A stretch of 64,000 nt of DNA from assembly GCA_016213205.1 (NCBI GenBank), contig JACRAZ010000097.1, forward strand, positions 16,862 to 80,861, read 5' to 3'. How positions within the stretch are numbered: the first letter of the stretch is position 1; each line of letters starts with the position of its first letter. The DNA comes from Burkholderiales bacterium. Lineage in GTDB: Bacteria > Pseudomonadota > Gammaproteobacteria > Burkholderiales > Burkholderiaceae_C. Below the pieces are notes generated by a model. That model saw only the letters and a list, made by a program, of their open reading frames with translations. It did not search any database and was not told the origin of the DNA. The translations under genes and the position numbers were made by a program. Below are positions 25,522 to 34,558 of this stretch, piece after piece.

Positions 25522-27344
25522 TCGGCCGCGCGTGGCGCTGGGCGGCCGCGTTCGCCGCCGTGCTGGCCCTGGCCGCCGGGCCGCTGCGCGCCGAAGCGCC
25601 GCGCAAGGTGCTGCGCGTGGCCTTCACGTCGGCCGAGACCAGCTTCGACCCGGTCAAGCTCAGCGACATGTACTCGCGCTCGGTCACGCCGCACATCTTC
25701 GAGGCGCTGTATGCCTACGACACGCTGGCGCGGCCGGTGAAGATCCGGCCCTCGGTGGCCGAAGGCATGCCCGAGGTCTCGGCCGATTTCCGCGTCTGGA
25801 CCGTGAAGCTGCGGCGCGGCATCTACTTTGCCGACGACCCGGCTTTCCAGGGCCGCAAGCGCGAGCTGGTGGCCGAGGACTTCGTCTACACCTTCAAGCG
25901 CGTGTTCGACCCCGCGAACATGAGCCCGGGCGTGGGCGAACTCAACGCGGTGGGCATCGTCGGGATGAACGCGCTGCGCGAGGCCGCGCTGGCCTCGAAG
26001 CAGCCCTTCGACTACAACCGCGAGGTGGCCGGCCTGCGCGCGCTGGACCGCCACACGCTGCGCTTCACGCTCGAGCAGCCGCGGCCGCGCCTGCTCGAAA
26101 CACTGGCCCAGCCCGACCTGCTGGGCGCGGTGGCGCGCGAGGTGGTGGAACACTATGGCGACCAGATCGACGCCCACCCGGTGGGCACCGGCCCGTTCCG
26201 CCTGAAGCAATGGCGGCGCAGCTCGCTGATCGTGCTGGAGCGCAACCCCGGCTACCGCGACGAACGCTACGACGCCCAGCCCGCGCCCGACGATGCCGAG
26301 GGCCAGGCCATCCTCGCCAAGCTGAAGGGCCGGCGCCTGCCGCTGGTGGACGAAGTGCAGGTCTCGATCATCAACGAGAGCCAGCCGCGCTGGCTGGCCT
26401 TCCTGAACGGCCAGATCGACACCCTCACCACCAACGCCAACGCGGTGCCCGCCGACCTGGTGAACGCCGCCATGCCCGGCGGCCGCCTGGCGCCGCACCT
26501 GGCCCGGCGCGGCATCTGGGGCCGCATGAACGTGAACCCCGATGCGGGCATGTCCTTCTTCAACATGGACGACCCCGTCGTCGGCGGCTACACGCCCGAG
26601 AAGGTGGCGCTGCGGCGCGCCATCTCGCTGGCCTACGACGTGCGGCGCGAGATCCAGGTGGTGCGCAAGGGCATCGGCGTGCCGGCGCAATCGCCCATCG
26701 TGCCGCACACCAGCGGCTACGACCCCGCGTTCAAGAGCGAGATGGGTGACTTCGACCCCGCCCGCGCGAAGGCCCTGCTCGACCTGCATGGCTATGTCGA
26801 CCGCGACGGCGACGGCTGGCGCGACATGCCCGACGGCTCGCCGCTGGTGCTGGAGATGAGCACCCAGCCCGAGCAGCGCTACCGCGCCTTCGACGAGGTG
26901 TGGAAGAAGTGCATGGACGCGGTGGGCCTGCGCATGCGCTTCATCACCGCGCAATGGCCCGAGAACCTGAAATCCGCGCGCGCCGGCAAGGTGATGATGT
27001 GGCAGCTGGGCGGCGCGGCCGACAAGCCCGATGGCCAGGGCGCGCTGGCCCGCTACGACAGCCACGACATCGGCGGCCAGAACATGGCACGCTTCAGCCT
27101 GCCGGCCTTCGACCGCGTGTACGACAAGCTGCTGGCCCTGCCCGACGGCCCCGAGCGCGACGCCCTGTTCCTGGAGGCCAAGCGCCTGGCGGTGGCCTAC
27201 ATGCCCTGGAAGACGCATGTGCACCGCATCGAGGTGGACCTGGTGCAGCCCTGGGTGCTGGGCTACCGGCGGCCGCTGTTCTGGGGCGAGTGGTGGCACG
27301 TGGTCGACGTGGACGACCGCCTGCGGCCGGCGAAGGGGCACTGA
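25518..27344 (+). CDS. Substrate-binding protein 2 of array
   Basis: 608-residue receptor with signal peptide WAAAFAAVLALAAGPLRAEA. It belongs with proteins 3 and 4, sharing DMYSRSVTPHIFEALYAYDT, IINESQPRWLAFLN and PAQSPIVPHTSGYDPAF. The DxDxDG loop (VDRDGDGWRD) is present. A 53-bp stretch starting near 26579 is identical to the corresponding stretch of gene 1, despite clear divergence elsewhere. The start is GTG 25518, overlapping the previous stop by 4 bp. Its TGA shares one base with the next ATG (TGATG), so translation is probably coupled along the array. Confidence 0.93.
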   Translation: MIGRAWRWAAAFAAVLALAAGPLRAEAPRKVLRVAFTSAETSFDPVKLSDMYSRSVTPHIFEALYAYDTLARPVKIRPSVAEGMPEVSADFRVWTVKLRRGIYFADDPAFQGRKRELVAEDFVYTFKRVFDPANMSPGVGELNAVGIVGMNALREAALASKQPFDYNREVAGLRALDRHTLRFTLEQPRPRLLETLAQPDLLGAVAREVVEHYGDQIDAHPVGTGPFRLKQWRRSSLIVLERNPGYRDERYDAQPAPDDAEGQAILAKLKGRRLPLVDEVQVSIINESQPRWLAFLNGQIDTLTTNANAVPADLVNAAMPGGRLAPHLARRGIWGRMNVNPDAGMSFFNMDDPVVGGYTPEKVALRRAISLAYDVRREIQVVRKGIGVPAQSPIVPHTSGYDPAFKSEMGDFDPARAKALLDLHGYVDRDGDGWRDMPDGSPLVLEMSTQPEQRYRAFDEVWKKCMDAVGLRMRFITAQWPENLKSARAGKVMMWQLGGAADKPDGQGALARYDSHDIGGQNMARFSLPAFDRVYDKLLALPDGPERDALFLEAKRLAVAYMPWKTHVHRIEVDLVQPWVLGYRRPLFWGEWWHVVDVDDRLRPAKGH

Positions 27345-29191
27345 TGGCAAAGCACTGGTGGGTTCATGCACACGGGCTGGCCCTGGCCTGCCTGCTGGCC
27401 GCGGCCAGCGCCTGGGCCACCGCGCCGGCCGGCGCGGCCGAGCCGCGCAAGGTGCTGCACGTGGCCTTCCAGGCCGCCGAGACCAGCCTCGACCCGGCCA
27501 AGGTGAACGACACCTACTCGCGCACCATCACGCCGCACATCTTCGAGGCGCTGTTCCGCTACGACCCCCTGGCGCGCCCGGTGAAGGTGCTGCCCTTGCT
27601 GGCCGAGGGCATGCCCGAGGTCTCGGCCGACTTCACCGTGTGGACGGTGAAGGTGCGGCGCGGCATCTACTTTTCCGACGACCCGGCGTTCAAGGGCCGG
27701 CGACGCGAAGTGGTGGCGCAGGACTTCGCGTATGCCATCAAGCGCCTGGTGGACCCGGCCAACAAGAGCCCCACGGTCGGCGGCATGCTCGCCCACGGCT
27801 TCGTGGGCCTGCGCGCGCTGCGCGAGGACGCGCTGCGCGACAAGAAGCCACTGGACTACGACCGCGAGGTCGAAGGCCTGCGCGTGCTGGACCGCTACAC
27901 CATCCGCTTCACGATGGAGCAGCCGCGCCCGCGCCTGCTGGAGGTGCTGGCCGCCTCCGACGTGCTGGGCGCCCAGGCGCGCGAGGTGGTGGAGTTCTAT
28001 GGCGACACGATCGACGCGCACCCGGTGGGCACCGGCCCGTTTCGCCTGAAGCAGTGGCGCCGCAGCTCGCTGGTGGTGCTGGAACGCAACCCCGATTTCC
28101 GTGAGGAGCGCTACGACGCCCAGCCCGCCCCTGGCGATGCCGAGGGCCAGGCCATCCTGGCGCGGCTCAAGGGCAAGCGCCTGCCCATCGTGGACGAGGT
28201 GCGCATCGCCATCATCAACGAAAGCCAGCCGCGCTGGCTGGCCTTCCTGAACGGCCAGATCGACCTCATCGCCAGCAAGGCCGGCGCGGTGCCGGTGGAG
28301 TTCTTCGCCACCGCCATGCCCAACGGCAAGCTCGCGCCGAACCTGGTGCGCCGCGGCGTGCAGGGCTGGCGCCAGGTGAACCCCGACAGCGCGCTCACGC
28401 TGTTCAACATGGACGACCCCACCCTCGGCGGCTACACGCCCGAGCAGGTGGCGCTGCGGCGCGCCATCTCGCTGGCCTACGACGTGCGCGCCGAGGTCGT
28501 GCTCGCCCGCCGGGGCGGCGCCGCGCCCGCGCAATCGCCCATCGTGCCGCACACCAGCGGCTACGACCCCGCGTTCAAGAGCGAGATGAGCGATTACGAC
28601 CCGGCCCGCGCCCGCGCGTTGCTGGACCTGTACGGCTACGTGGACCGCGACGGCGACGGCTGGCGCGACAAGCCCGACGGCAGCCCGCTGCTGCTGGAGA
28701 TGGCCACCGAGCCCGAGCAGCGCAACCGCACCTTCAACGAGGTGTGGAAGAAGGGCATGGACGCGGTGGGCCTGCGCATCGTGTTCAACACCGCCCAATG
28801 GCCCGAGAACCTGAAGGCCGCGCGCGCCGGCAAGCTGATGATGTGGATGCTGGGCTCCTCGGCCACCGATTCCGATGGCCAGGGCTCGCTGGCGCGCATG
28901 TACGGCCCCGAGATCGGCAGCCAGAACATGGCCCGCTTCAAGCTGGAGGCCTTCGACCGCCTGTACGAGCGCATGAAGGCCCTGCCCGACGGCCCCGAGC
29001 GCGAAGCCCTGTTCCTGGAGGCCAAGCGCATCGCCGTGGCTTACATGCCATGGAAGGTGCACGTGCACCGGCTCGAGATCGACCTCGCACATCCCTGGGT
29101 GATCGGCTACCGTCGCCCGCTGTTCTGGAGCAACTGGTGGCACCTGGTCGACATCGACCTGGCCCGCCAACCGAAACCCGCCTCACCATGA
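27344..29191 (+). CDS. Substrate-binding protein 3 of array
   Basis: 615-residue receptor. The signal peptide contains GLALACLLAAASAWATAPAG and is cut near GAAEP. It is closest to protein 2: both keep PHIFEALF/Y, HPVGTGPFRLKQWRRSSL and the SPIVPHTSGYDPAF block, which is also identical in DNA sequence. Differences concentrate in the segment after IINESQPRW (ASKAGAVPVEFFATAMPNGK here), probably part of the ligand cavity, so ligand choice may differ. That last point is inference. It ends in an ATGA overlap with gene 4. Confidence 0.93.
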   Translation: MAKHWWVHAHGLALACLLAAASAWATAPAGAAEPRKVLHVAFQAAETSLDPAKVNDTYSRTITPHIFEALFRYDPLARPVKVLPLLAEGMPEVSADFTVWTVKVRRGIYFSDDPAFKGRRREVVAQDFAYAIKRLVDPANKSPTVGGMLAHGFVGLRALREDALRDKKPLDYDREVEGLRVLDRYTIRFTMEQPRPRLLEVLAASDVLGAQAREVVEFYGDTIDAHPVGTGPFRLKQWRRSSLVVLERNPDFREERYDAQPAPGDAEGQAILARLKGKRLPIVDEVRIAIINESQPRWLAFLNGQIDLIASKAGAVPVEFFATAMPNGKLAPNLVRRGVQGWRQVNPDSALTLFNMDDPTLGGYTPEQVALRRAISLAYDVRAEVVLARRGGAAPAQSPIVPHTSGYDPAFKSEMSDYDPARARALLDLYGYVDRDGDGWRDKPDGSPLLLEMATEPEQRNRTFNEVWKKGMDAVGLRIVFNTAQWPENLKAARAGKLMMWMLGSSATDSDGQGSLARMYGPEIGSQNMARFKLEAFDRLYERMKALPDGPEREALFLEAKRIAVAYMPWKVHVHRLEIDLAHPWVIGYRRPLFWSNWWHLVDIDLARQPKPASP

Positions 29192-31005
29192 CACCACGCC
29201 TGCCCGCCCTGCTCGCCCTGCTGTTCTGCCTGGCCGTCGGCAGCGGTGCCGCCACCGCGGCCGAGCCGAAGAAGGTCTTCCACACCGCGTTCAGCGCGCC
29301 CGAGACCAGCCTGGACCCGGCCAAGATCGTCGACCTGTATTCGCGCAACGTCACCGCACACATCTTCGAGGCGCTGTACACCTACGACCACCTGGCGCGG
29401 CCGGCCAAGCTCAAGCCCCAGCTCGCCGACGGGCCGCCCGAGGTGTCGCCCGACTTCAAGGTGTGGACCTTCAAGGTGCGGCGCGGCATCTACTTCGCCG
29501 ACGACCCGGCCTTCAAGGGCAAGAAGCGCGAGCTGATGGCGCAGGACTTCGTCTACGCGATGAAGCGCATCGCCGATCCGGCCAACAAGAGCCCGGTGGT
29601 CGGCGGCATGCTGTCGGTGGGCTACGTGGGCCTGAAGGCGCTGCGCGAGGAGGCCATCCGCGACAAGAAGCCCTTCGACTACGACCGCGAGATCGATGGC
29701 ATGCGCGCGCTGGACAGCCACACCGTGCGCTTCACGCTCGAGCAGCCGCGGCCGCGCCTGCTCGAGAACCTGGCCTCGCCCGACCTGTTCGGCGCCCAGG
29801 CGCGCGAGGTGGTGGAGCACTACCGCGACCAGATCGACGCGCACCCGGTGGGCACCGGCCCCTTCCGCCTGAAGCAGTGGCGGCGCGGCTCGCTGATCGT
29901 GCTGGAACGCAACCCCGACTTCCGCGAGGAACACTACACCGCCGAACCTGCGCCCGACGACGCGGTGGGCCAGGCCATCCTGAAGCGCATGAAGGGCCAG
30001 CGCCTGCCCATCGTCGACGAGGTGCACATCTCGATCATCAACGAGAGCCAGCCGCGCTGGCTGGCCTTCCTGAACCGGCAGATCGACGCGATGGCCACCG
30101 TGGCCAACGGCGTGCCGCCGGACTTCACCGCGCACGCCATGCCCAACGGCAAGCTCGCGCCCAACCTGGCCAAGCAGGGCATCGTGGGCCTGCGCGAGGT
30201 GAACAGCGACGTGTTCTTCACCTTCTTCAACATGGAGCACCCGCTGGTGGGCGGCTACACGCCCGAGAAGGTGGCGTTGCGGCGCGCCATCTCGCTGGCC
30301 TACGACGTGAAACGCGAGATCGCGCTGTACTGGAAGAGCAACGGCGTGCCCGCGCAATCGCCGCTGCTGCCGCACACCACCGGCTACGACACGGCCTTCA
30401 AGAGCGAGGTGGCCGACTACGACCCCGCGCGCGCCAAGGCCCTGCTCGACCTGTACGGTTATGTCGACCGCGACGGCGACGGCTGGCGCGAGCTGCCCGA
30501 CGGCAAGCCGCTGCTGCTGGAGATGACCACCAACCCCGAGCAGCGCTTCCGCGTCCTCGACGAGCTGTTGAAGAAGGCGATGGACGCCGTGGGCCTGCGC
30601 GTGAAGTTCGTCGTCGGCCACTGGCCGGAGAACCTGAAGCAGGCCCGCGCCGGCAAGCTGATGATGTGGCAGCTGGGCGTCTCGGCCGCCGCACCGGATG
30701 GCCAGGGCTCGCTCGCGCGCCTGTACGGCCCCGAGTGCCACAGCCAGAACATGTCGTGCTTCAAGCTGCCGGCCTTCGACCAGCTTTACGAACGCATGCA
30801 GCAGCTGCCCGACGGCCCCGAACGTGCCGCGCTGTTCGCCGAGGCCAAGCGCATCGCCACCGCCTACATGCCGATCAAGCACCGCGTGCACCGCATCGAC
30901 ATCGACCTGCTGCACCCCTGGGTGCTGGGCTACCGCCGGCCGCAGTTCTGGCTCGACTGGTGGCACCTGATCGACATCGACCTGAGCCGCCGCCCGGCGG
31001 GCTGA
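29188..31005 (+). CDS. Substrate-binding protein 4 of array
   Basis: 605-residue receptor with signal peptide LPALLALLFCLAVGSGAATA. It groups with proteins 2 and 3 (NESQPRWLAFLN, VGGYTPEKVALRRAISLAYD, VDRDGDGWREL). Particular features are two cysteines in GPECHSQNMSCFK near residue 520 that proteins 1 and 5 lack, possibly a disulfide, and YWKSNGVPAQ where the others have VVRKG-type sequence. The ATG overlaps the previous stop (ATGA). It is followed by 13 untranslated bases before gene 5. Confidence 0.93.
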   Translation: MTPRLPALLALLFCLAVGSGAATAAEPKKVFHTAFSAPETSLDPAKIVDLYSRNVTAHIFEALYTYDHLARPAKLKPQLADGPPEVSPDFKVWTFKVRRGIYFADDPAFKGKKRELMAQDFVYAMKRIADPANKSPVVGGMLSVGYVGLKALREEAIRDKKPFDYDREIDGMRALDSHTVRFTLEQPRPRLLENLASPDLFGAQAREVVEHYRDQIDAHPVGTGPFRLKQWRRGSLIVLERNPDFREEHYTAEPAPDDAVGQAILKRMKGQRLPIVDEVHISIINESQPRWLAFLNRQIDAMATVANGVPPDFTAHAMPNGKLAPNLAKQGIVGLREVNSDVFFTFFNMEHPLVGGYTPEKVALRRAISLAYDVKREIALYWKSNGVPAQSPLLPHTTGYDTAFKSEVADYDPARAKALLDLYGYVDRDGDGWRELPDGKPLLLEMTTNPEQRFRVLDELLKKAMDAVGLRVKFVVGHWPENLKQARAGKLMMWQLGVSAAAPDGQGSLARLYGPECHSQNMSCFKLPAFDQLYERMQQLPDGPERAALFAEAKRIATAYMPIKHRVHRIDIDLLHPWVLGYRRPQFWLDWWHLIDIDLSRRPAG

Positions 31006-31018
31006 GCGCGCGAGCGGC

Positions 31019-32818
31019 ATGGCCATGCTGCGCCGGCGCGACCTGCTGGCGGGGGCGGCCGGCCTGCCGGCCGCGCCGGCATGGGCGCCGGCCTGGGCCG
31101 CCGGCCCGAGGACCCTGCGGCTGGCGCTGGCCGCCACCGAAACCCCCTTCGACCCGCCGCAGACCGACAGCAGCCTCTACACCGCGCAGGTGATCGGCAG
31201 CATCTTCGAATCGCCACTGGGCTACGACTACCTGGCCCGCCCGGCGCGCCTGCGGCCGGTGACGGCCGCCGCGATGCCCGAGGTCTCGGCCGACTTCCGC
31301 CAGTTCACGCTGCGCATCCGGCCCGGCATCCTGTTCGACGACGATCCGGCCTTCGGCGGCCGGCCGCGCGAGCTCACCGCGGCCGATTACGTGTACAGCT
31401 TCAAGCGCTTCTACGACCCGCGCTGGAAGTCGGCCGACCTCCCGTTGTTCGAGAACGCGCAGCTGCTGGGCCTGCCCGCGCTGCGCGAGCGCTGCCTGGC
31501 CGAGCGCCGGCCCTTCGACTACGACACCGAGGTCGACGGCCTGCACGCCCCGGACCGCTACACGCTGCGCATCCGCCTGGCCGAACCCGACCCGCGCTTT
31601 GCCTACCTGCTGGCGCAGCCCGCGGTCACCGGCGCGGTGGCGCGCGAGGTGGTGGAGCGCTACGGCGACGACATCGGCGCCCACCCGGTGGGCACCGGCG
31701 CCTACCGCCTGGCCACCTGGCGGCGCGGCTCGCGCGTGGTGCTGGAGCGCGCGCCGCGCTTTCGCGGCGAGGTGTATGCCGGCGTGCCGGCCGACACCCC
31801 GCTGGCCCGTCAGATAGCGGATGAGTTACGCGGCCAGCGCCTGCCGCTGATCGACCGCATCGAGTTCAACATCATCGAGGAACAGCAACCCCGCTGGCTG
31901 GCCTTCGTCAACCGCGAGCTCGACCTGCTGGAGGTGCCCGGCAGCTTCGGCAAGCTGGCGGTGCCCAATGGCCAGCTCGCGCCCTACCTGCGCAAGCAGG
32001 GTGTGCGCCTGCAGCTCTCGCCGATGCCCGACATGTCGATGAGCTACTTCAACTGCACCGACCCGCTGGTGGGCGGTAACACGCCCGACAAGGTGGCGCT
32101 GCGCCGCGCCATCGCGCTGGCCCACGACGGCGCGGCCTGGATCCGCCTGGTGCGCGGCGGCCTGGCGGTGCCCGCGCAATCGCCGGTGCCGCCCTTCACC
32201 CACGGCCACGACCCCGCCTACCGCAGCGAGATGAGCGAACACGACCCCGCCCGGGCGCGGGCGCTGCTCGACCTGTACGGCTACCACGACCGCGATGGCG
32301 ACGGCTGGCGCGAAACCCCCGCCGGCCAGCCGCTGGTGCTGCGCATTGCCAGCCTGTCGGACACCGCCGCGCGCGACGGCAACGAGGTGTGGCAACGCAG
32401 CCTCGCCGCGGTGGGCCTGCGGGCACGCTTCGAGCCCGCCGGCTGGTCCGAACTGCTGCGCCGCTCACGCGCCGGCGCGCTGATGATCTGGGGCTACGCC
32501 CTCACCGCCGCCACGCCCGATGGTGGCAGCTACCTCGGCCTGGCCTACGGCCCCAACGCCGGCGATGCGAACGACGCCCGCTTCGCGCTGCCCGCCTTCG
32601 ACCGCCTGTACGAGCGCCAGCGCCGCCTGCCCGACGGCCCCGAGCGCGACGCGCTGATGCGCGAGGCCAAGAACCTGATGGTGGCCTACATGCCCTACAA
32701 AGTGCACGGCCACCGCATCCAGGCCGACCTGATGCAGCCCGCGCTGCGCCACCACTGGCGCCACCCCTTCATGCGCGACATCTGGCGCTACCTGGACATC
32801 CAGGCGACACGGCGCTGA
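31019..32818 (+). CDS. Substrate-binding protein 5, Tat-type signal
   Basis: 599-residue receptor starting at ATG 31019 (or 31025). Unlike the other four, its N-terminus MLRRRDLLAGAAGLPAA has a twin-arginine motif, suggesting Tat export of a folded protein. It pairs with protein 1 by YDPRWKS, DYDTEVDGLHAPDRYTLRIR and NIIEEQQPRWLAF. Its DxDxDG loop is YHDRDGDGWRE, and it has GGNTPDKVALRRAIALA where the others have GGYTPEKVALRRAISLA. It lies at the end of the array, 26 bp before the dehydrogenase gene, and is the most divergent member. Confidence 0.92.
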   Translation: MAMLRRRDLLAGAAGLPAAPAWAPAWAAGPRTLRLALAATETPFDPPQTDSSLYTAQVIGSIFESPLGYDYLARPARLRPVTAAAMPEVSADFRQFTLRIRPGILFDDDPAFGGRPRELTAADYVYSFKRFYDPRWKSADLPLFENAQLLGLPALRERCLAERRPFDYDTEVDGLHAPDRYTLRIRLAEPDPRFAYLLAQPAVTGAVAREVVERYGDDIGAHPVGTGAYRLATWRRGSRVVLERAPRFRGEVYAGVPADTPLARQIADELRGQRLPLIDRIEFNIIEEQQPRWLAFVNRELDLLEVPGSFGKLAVPNGQLAPYLRKQGVRLQLSPMPDMSMSYFNCTDPLVGGNTPDKVALRRAIALAHDGAAWIRLVRGGLAVPAQSPVPPFTHGHDPAYRSEMSEHDPARARALLDLYGYHDRDGDGWRETPAGQPLVLRIASLSDTAARDGNEVWQRSLAAVGLRARFEPAGWSELLRRSRAGALMIWGYALTAATPDGGSYLGLAYGPNAGDANDARFALPAFDRLYERQRRLPDGPERDALMREAKNLMVAYMPYKVHGHRIQADLMQPALRHHWRHPFMRDIWRYLDIQATRR

Positions 32819-32844
32819 GCCCGCCTGCGGCACACTGCGAGCCC

Positions 32845-33753
32845 ATGACGACACCGCCCATCCTGCTGCTGCCGCCCGACCCGGCCCAATTGCCCGCGCT
32901 GCGCGCCGCGCTGCTGGCGGCCGACCCCGGGCTCGACCTGGTGGACTACTCTCGCTCGCTGGACGACGCGCAGCTCGCCCGCATCCAGGTGGTGCTGGGC
33001 TGGCGGTTCCCGCCCGGGCTGGCCGAGCGCCTGCCCGCGCTGCGCTGGGTGTGCTCGATGGCCGCCGGCGTCGAGAAGCTGCTGGTGCCCGAGCTCGCGC
33101 CGCAGGTGCCGGTCTCCCGCGTGGTCGACCCCGACCAGGCCCTGGGCATCGCCCAGCACGTGGCGCTGATGGTGTTGCGCCATGCGCGCCAGCTGCCGCT
33201 GTACGAGCAGCAGCAGCGCGAGCGCAGCTGGCGCCGCCACCCCAAGGCCGCCGCGCGCCACCGCATCGCGGTGCTGGGCTTCGGCGAGGTGGGCCGCGCG
33301 GTGGCCGAGCCGCTGCGCGCGCTGGGCTTCGGCGTGGAGGGCTGGCGCCGCGCGAGCGGCCCGCTCGCCAGTGTGCTGGCCCGCAGCGAGATCGTCGTCA
33401 ACACCCTGCCGCTGACGCCCGAGACCACCGGCCTGCTCAACGCCGAGGCCTTTGCGGCGATGCCGGCCGGGGCCTACTTCATCAACATCGCGCGCGGCGG
33501 CCACGTGGTCGAGCCCGACCTGATCGCCGCGGTGACCAGCGGCCACCTCGCCGGCGCCGCGCTCGACGTGCAGCAGCACGAGCCGCTGCCGCCGGATGAT
33601 CCGCTGTGGGCCGTGCCGGGCATCCTGATCACGCCGCACATCGCGGCGCAGAGTTCGTTCGCCACCGTGGCGAGCCAGTTCGTGGCCGGCCTGCAGGCGC
33701 TGCTGCACGGGCGGCCGTTGCCCAACGCGGTGGACCGCAGCCGGGGCTACTAG
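32845..33753 (+). CDS. D-2-hydroxyacid dehydrogenase, GhrA-like
   Basis: 302-residue NAD(P)-dependent reductase resembling glyoxylate/hydroxypyruvate reductase A. The nucleotide-binding motif VLGFGEVGRAVAEPL lies near residue 138. NIARGGHVVEPDLI carries the substrate-binding arginine, LDVQQHEPLP the acidic partner and ITPHIAAQSS the catalytic histidine. SMAAGVEKLL near residue 73 matches the GhrA group. It lies 26 bp after the last binding-protein gene and may belong to that transcript. That would link the importer to hydroxy- or oxoacid metabolism, but only by position. Confidence 0.9.
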   Translation: MTTPPILLLPPDPAQLPALRAALLAADPGLDLVDYSRSLDDAQLARIQVVLGWRFPPGLAERLPALRWVCSMAAGVEKLLVPELAPQVPVSRVVDPDQALGIAQHVALMVLRHARQLPLYEQQQRERSWRRHPKAAARHRIAVLGFGEVGRAVAEPLRALGFGVEGWRRASGPLASVLARSEIVVNTLPLTPETTGLLNAEAFAAMPAGAYFINIARGGHVVEPDLIAAVTSGHLAGAALDVQQHEPLPPDDPLWAVPGILITPHIAAQSSFATVASQFVAGLQALLHGRPLPNAVDRSRGY

Positions 33754-33781
33754 CGCCTGCCCATGCCACGGAGATGAGCGC

Positions 33782-34555
33782 GTGAGCGCCCGGCCCCACC
33801 CCGCCACGCCGCCGCGCACCGACGACGAAGTGGCCGGCCGCTACCGCCACGGCCCCTGGGTGCCGGCCGAGCTGTACTGCCGCCTGATCGTGGAAGACCT
33901 GCGGGCGATGGCAGGCGCTGCCGTGGCCCCCACGGTGCTGGACATCGGCTGCGGCCACGGCCTGATGGGCTACCCGCTGCTGCAGGAACACATCGCGGAC
34001 CATGCCGGGCCCTGCATCGGCATCGAGCCCGACCCGCAGGCCGAACCGTCGCCGGTGTTCGGCACGCTGCACCGGGTGCCGTTCGAGCAGGCGCCGCTGC
34101 CGGCGGCCTCGGTGGACCTGGCCTACGCGGCCATGGTGCTGGAGCACCTGCCCCGGCCGGCCGAGTTCTTCGCCCGGCTGGCCCAGGTGCTGCGCCCGGG
34201 CGGCGTGTTCTGGGCCTTCACGGTGGACCGGCGCCACTACTTCTCGTGGTTCAGCCAGCTCATCGAGGCCACGCGCCTGAAGGAGCGCTACCTCGACCGC
34301 GTGCGCGGCCGCAAGGGCGAGGCCGCGGCGCGCTACGACAACTACCCCACCTTCTACCGCTGCAACAGCCCGGCCGCGCTGCAGGCCTTGGCCGGGGCCG
34401 ACTTCACGCTGCAATGCTGGAGCCTGCACCGCGTGGGCCAGCTCGACGGCTACGTGCCCTACCGCCTGCGCCGCCTGTCGCACCTGGCCGACCGCGCCGT
34501 CATCCGCCTGGGGCTGCCCGGCAGCGTGCTGGTGGCGCGGCTGGTGCGGCGCTGA
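33782..34555 (+). CDS. Class I SAM-dependent methyltransferase
   Basis: 257-residue Methyltransf_11-type protein. The SAM-binding motif VLDIGCGHGLMGYP lies near residue 46. Later motifs are IGIEPDPQAE, SVDLAYAAMVLEHLPRPAEF and VLRPGGVFWAFTVDRRHY. The substrate cannot be inferred. The start is GTG 33782 with GGAG a few bases upstream; an ATG at 33774 lies out of frame. It is 28 bp after the dehydrogenase and is probably the last gene of the array transcript. It converges on trxC with a 3-bp gap. Confidence 0.87.
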   Translation: MSARPHPATPPRTDDEVAGRYRHGPWVPAELYCRLIVEDLRAMAGAAVAPTVLDIGCGHGLMGYPLLQEHIADHAGPCIGIEPDPQAEPSPVFGTLHRVPFEQAPLPAASVDLAYAAMVLEHLPRPAEFFARLAQVLRPGGVFWAFTVDRRHYFSWFSQLIEATRLKERYLDRVRGRKGEAAARYDNYPTFYRCNSPAALQALAGADFTLQCWSLHRVGQLDGYVPYRLRRLSHLADRAVIRLGLPGSVLVARLVRR

Positions 34556-34558
34556 CGC

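Noticed and set aside
30740..30765. The CHSQNMSC segment of receptor 4 as a metal site
   Set aside because: Two cysteines and one histidine alone do not make a convincing site; a disulfide is as likely.
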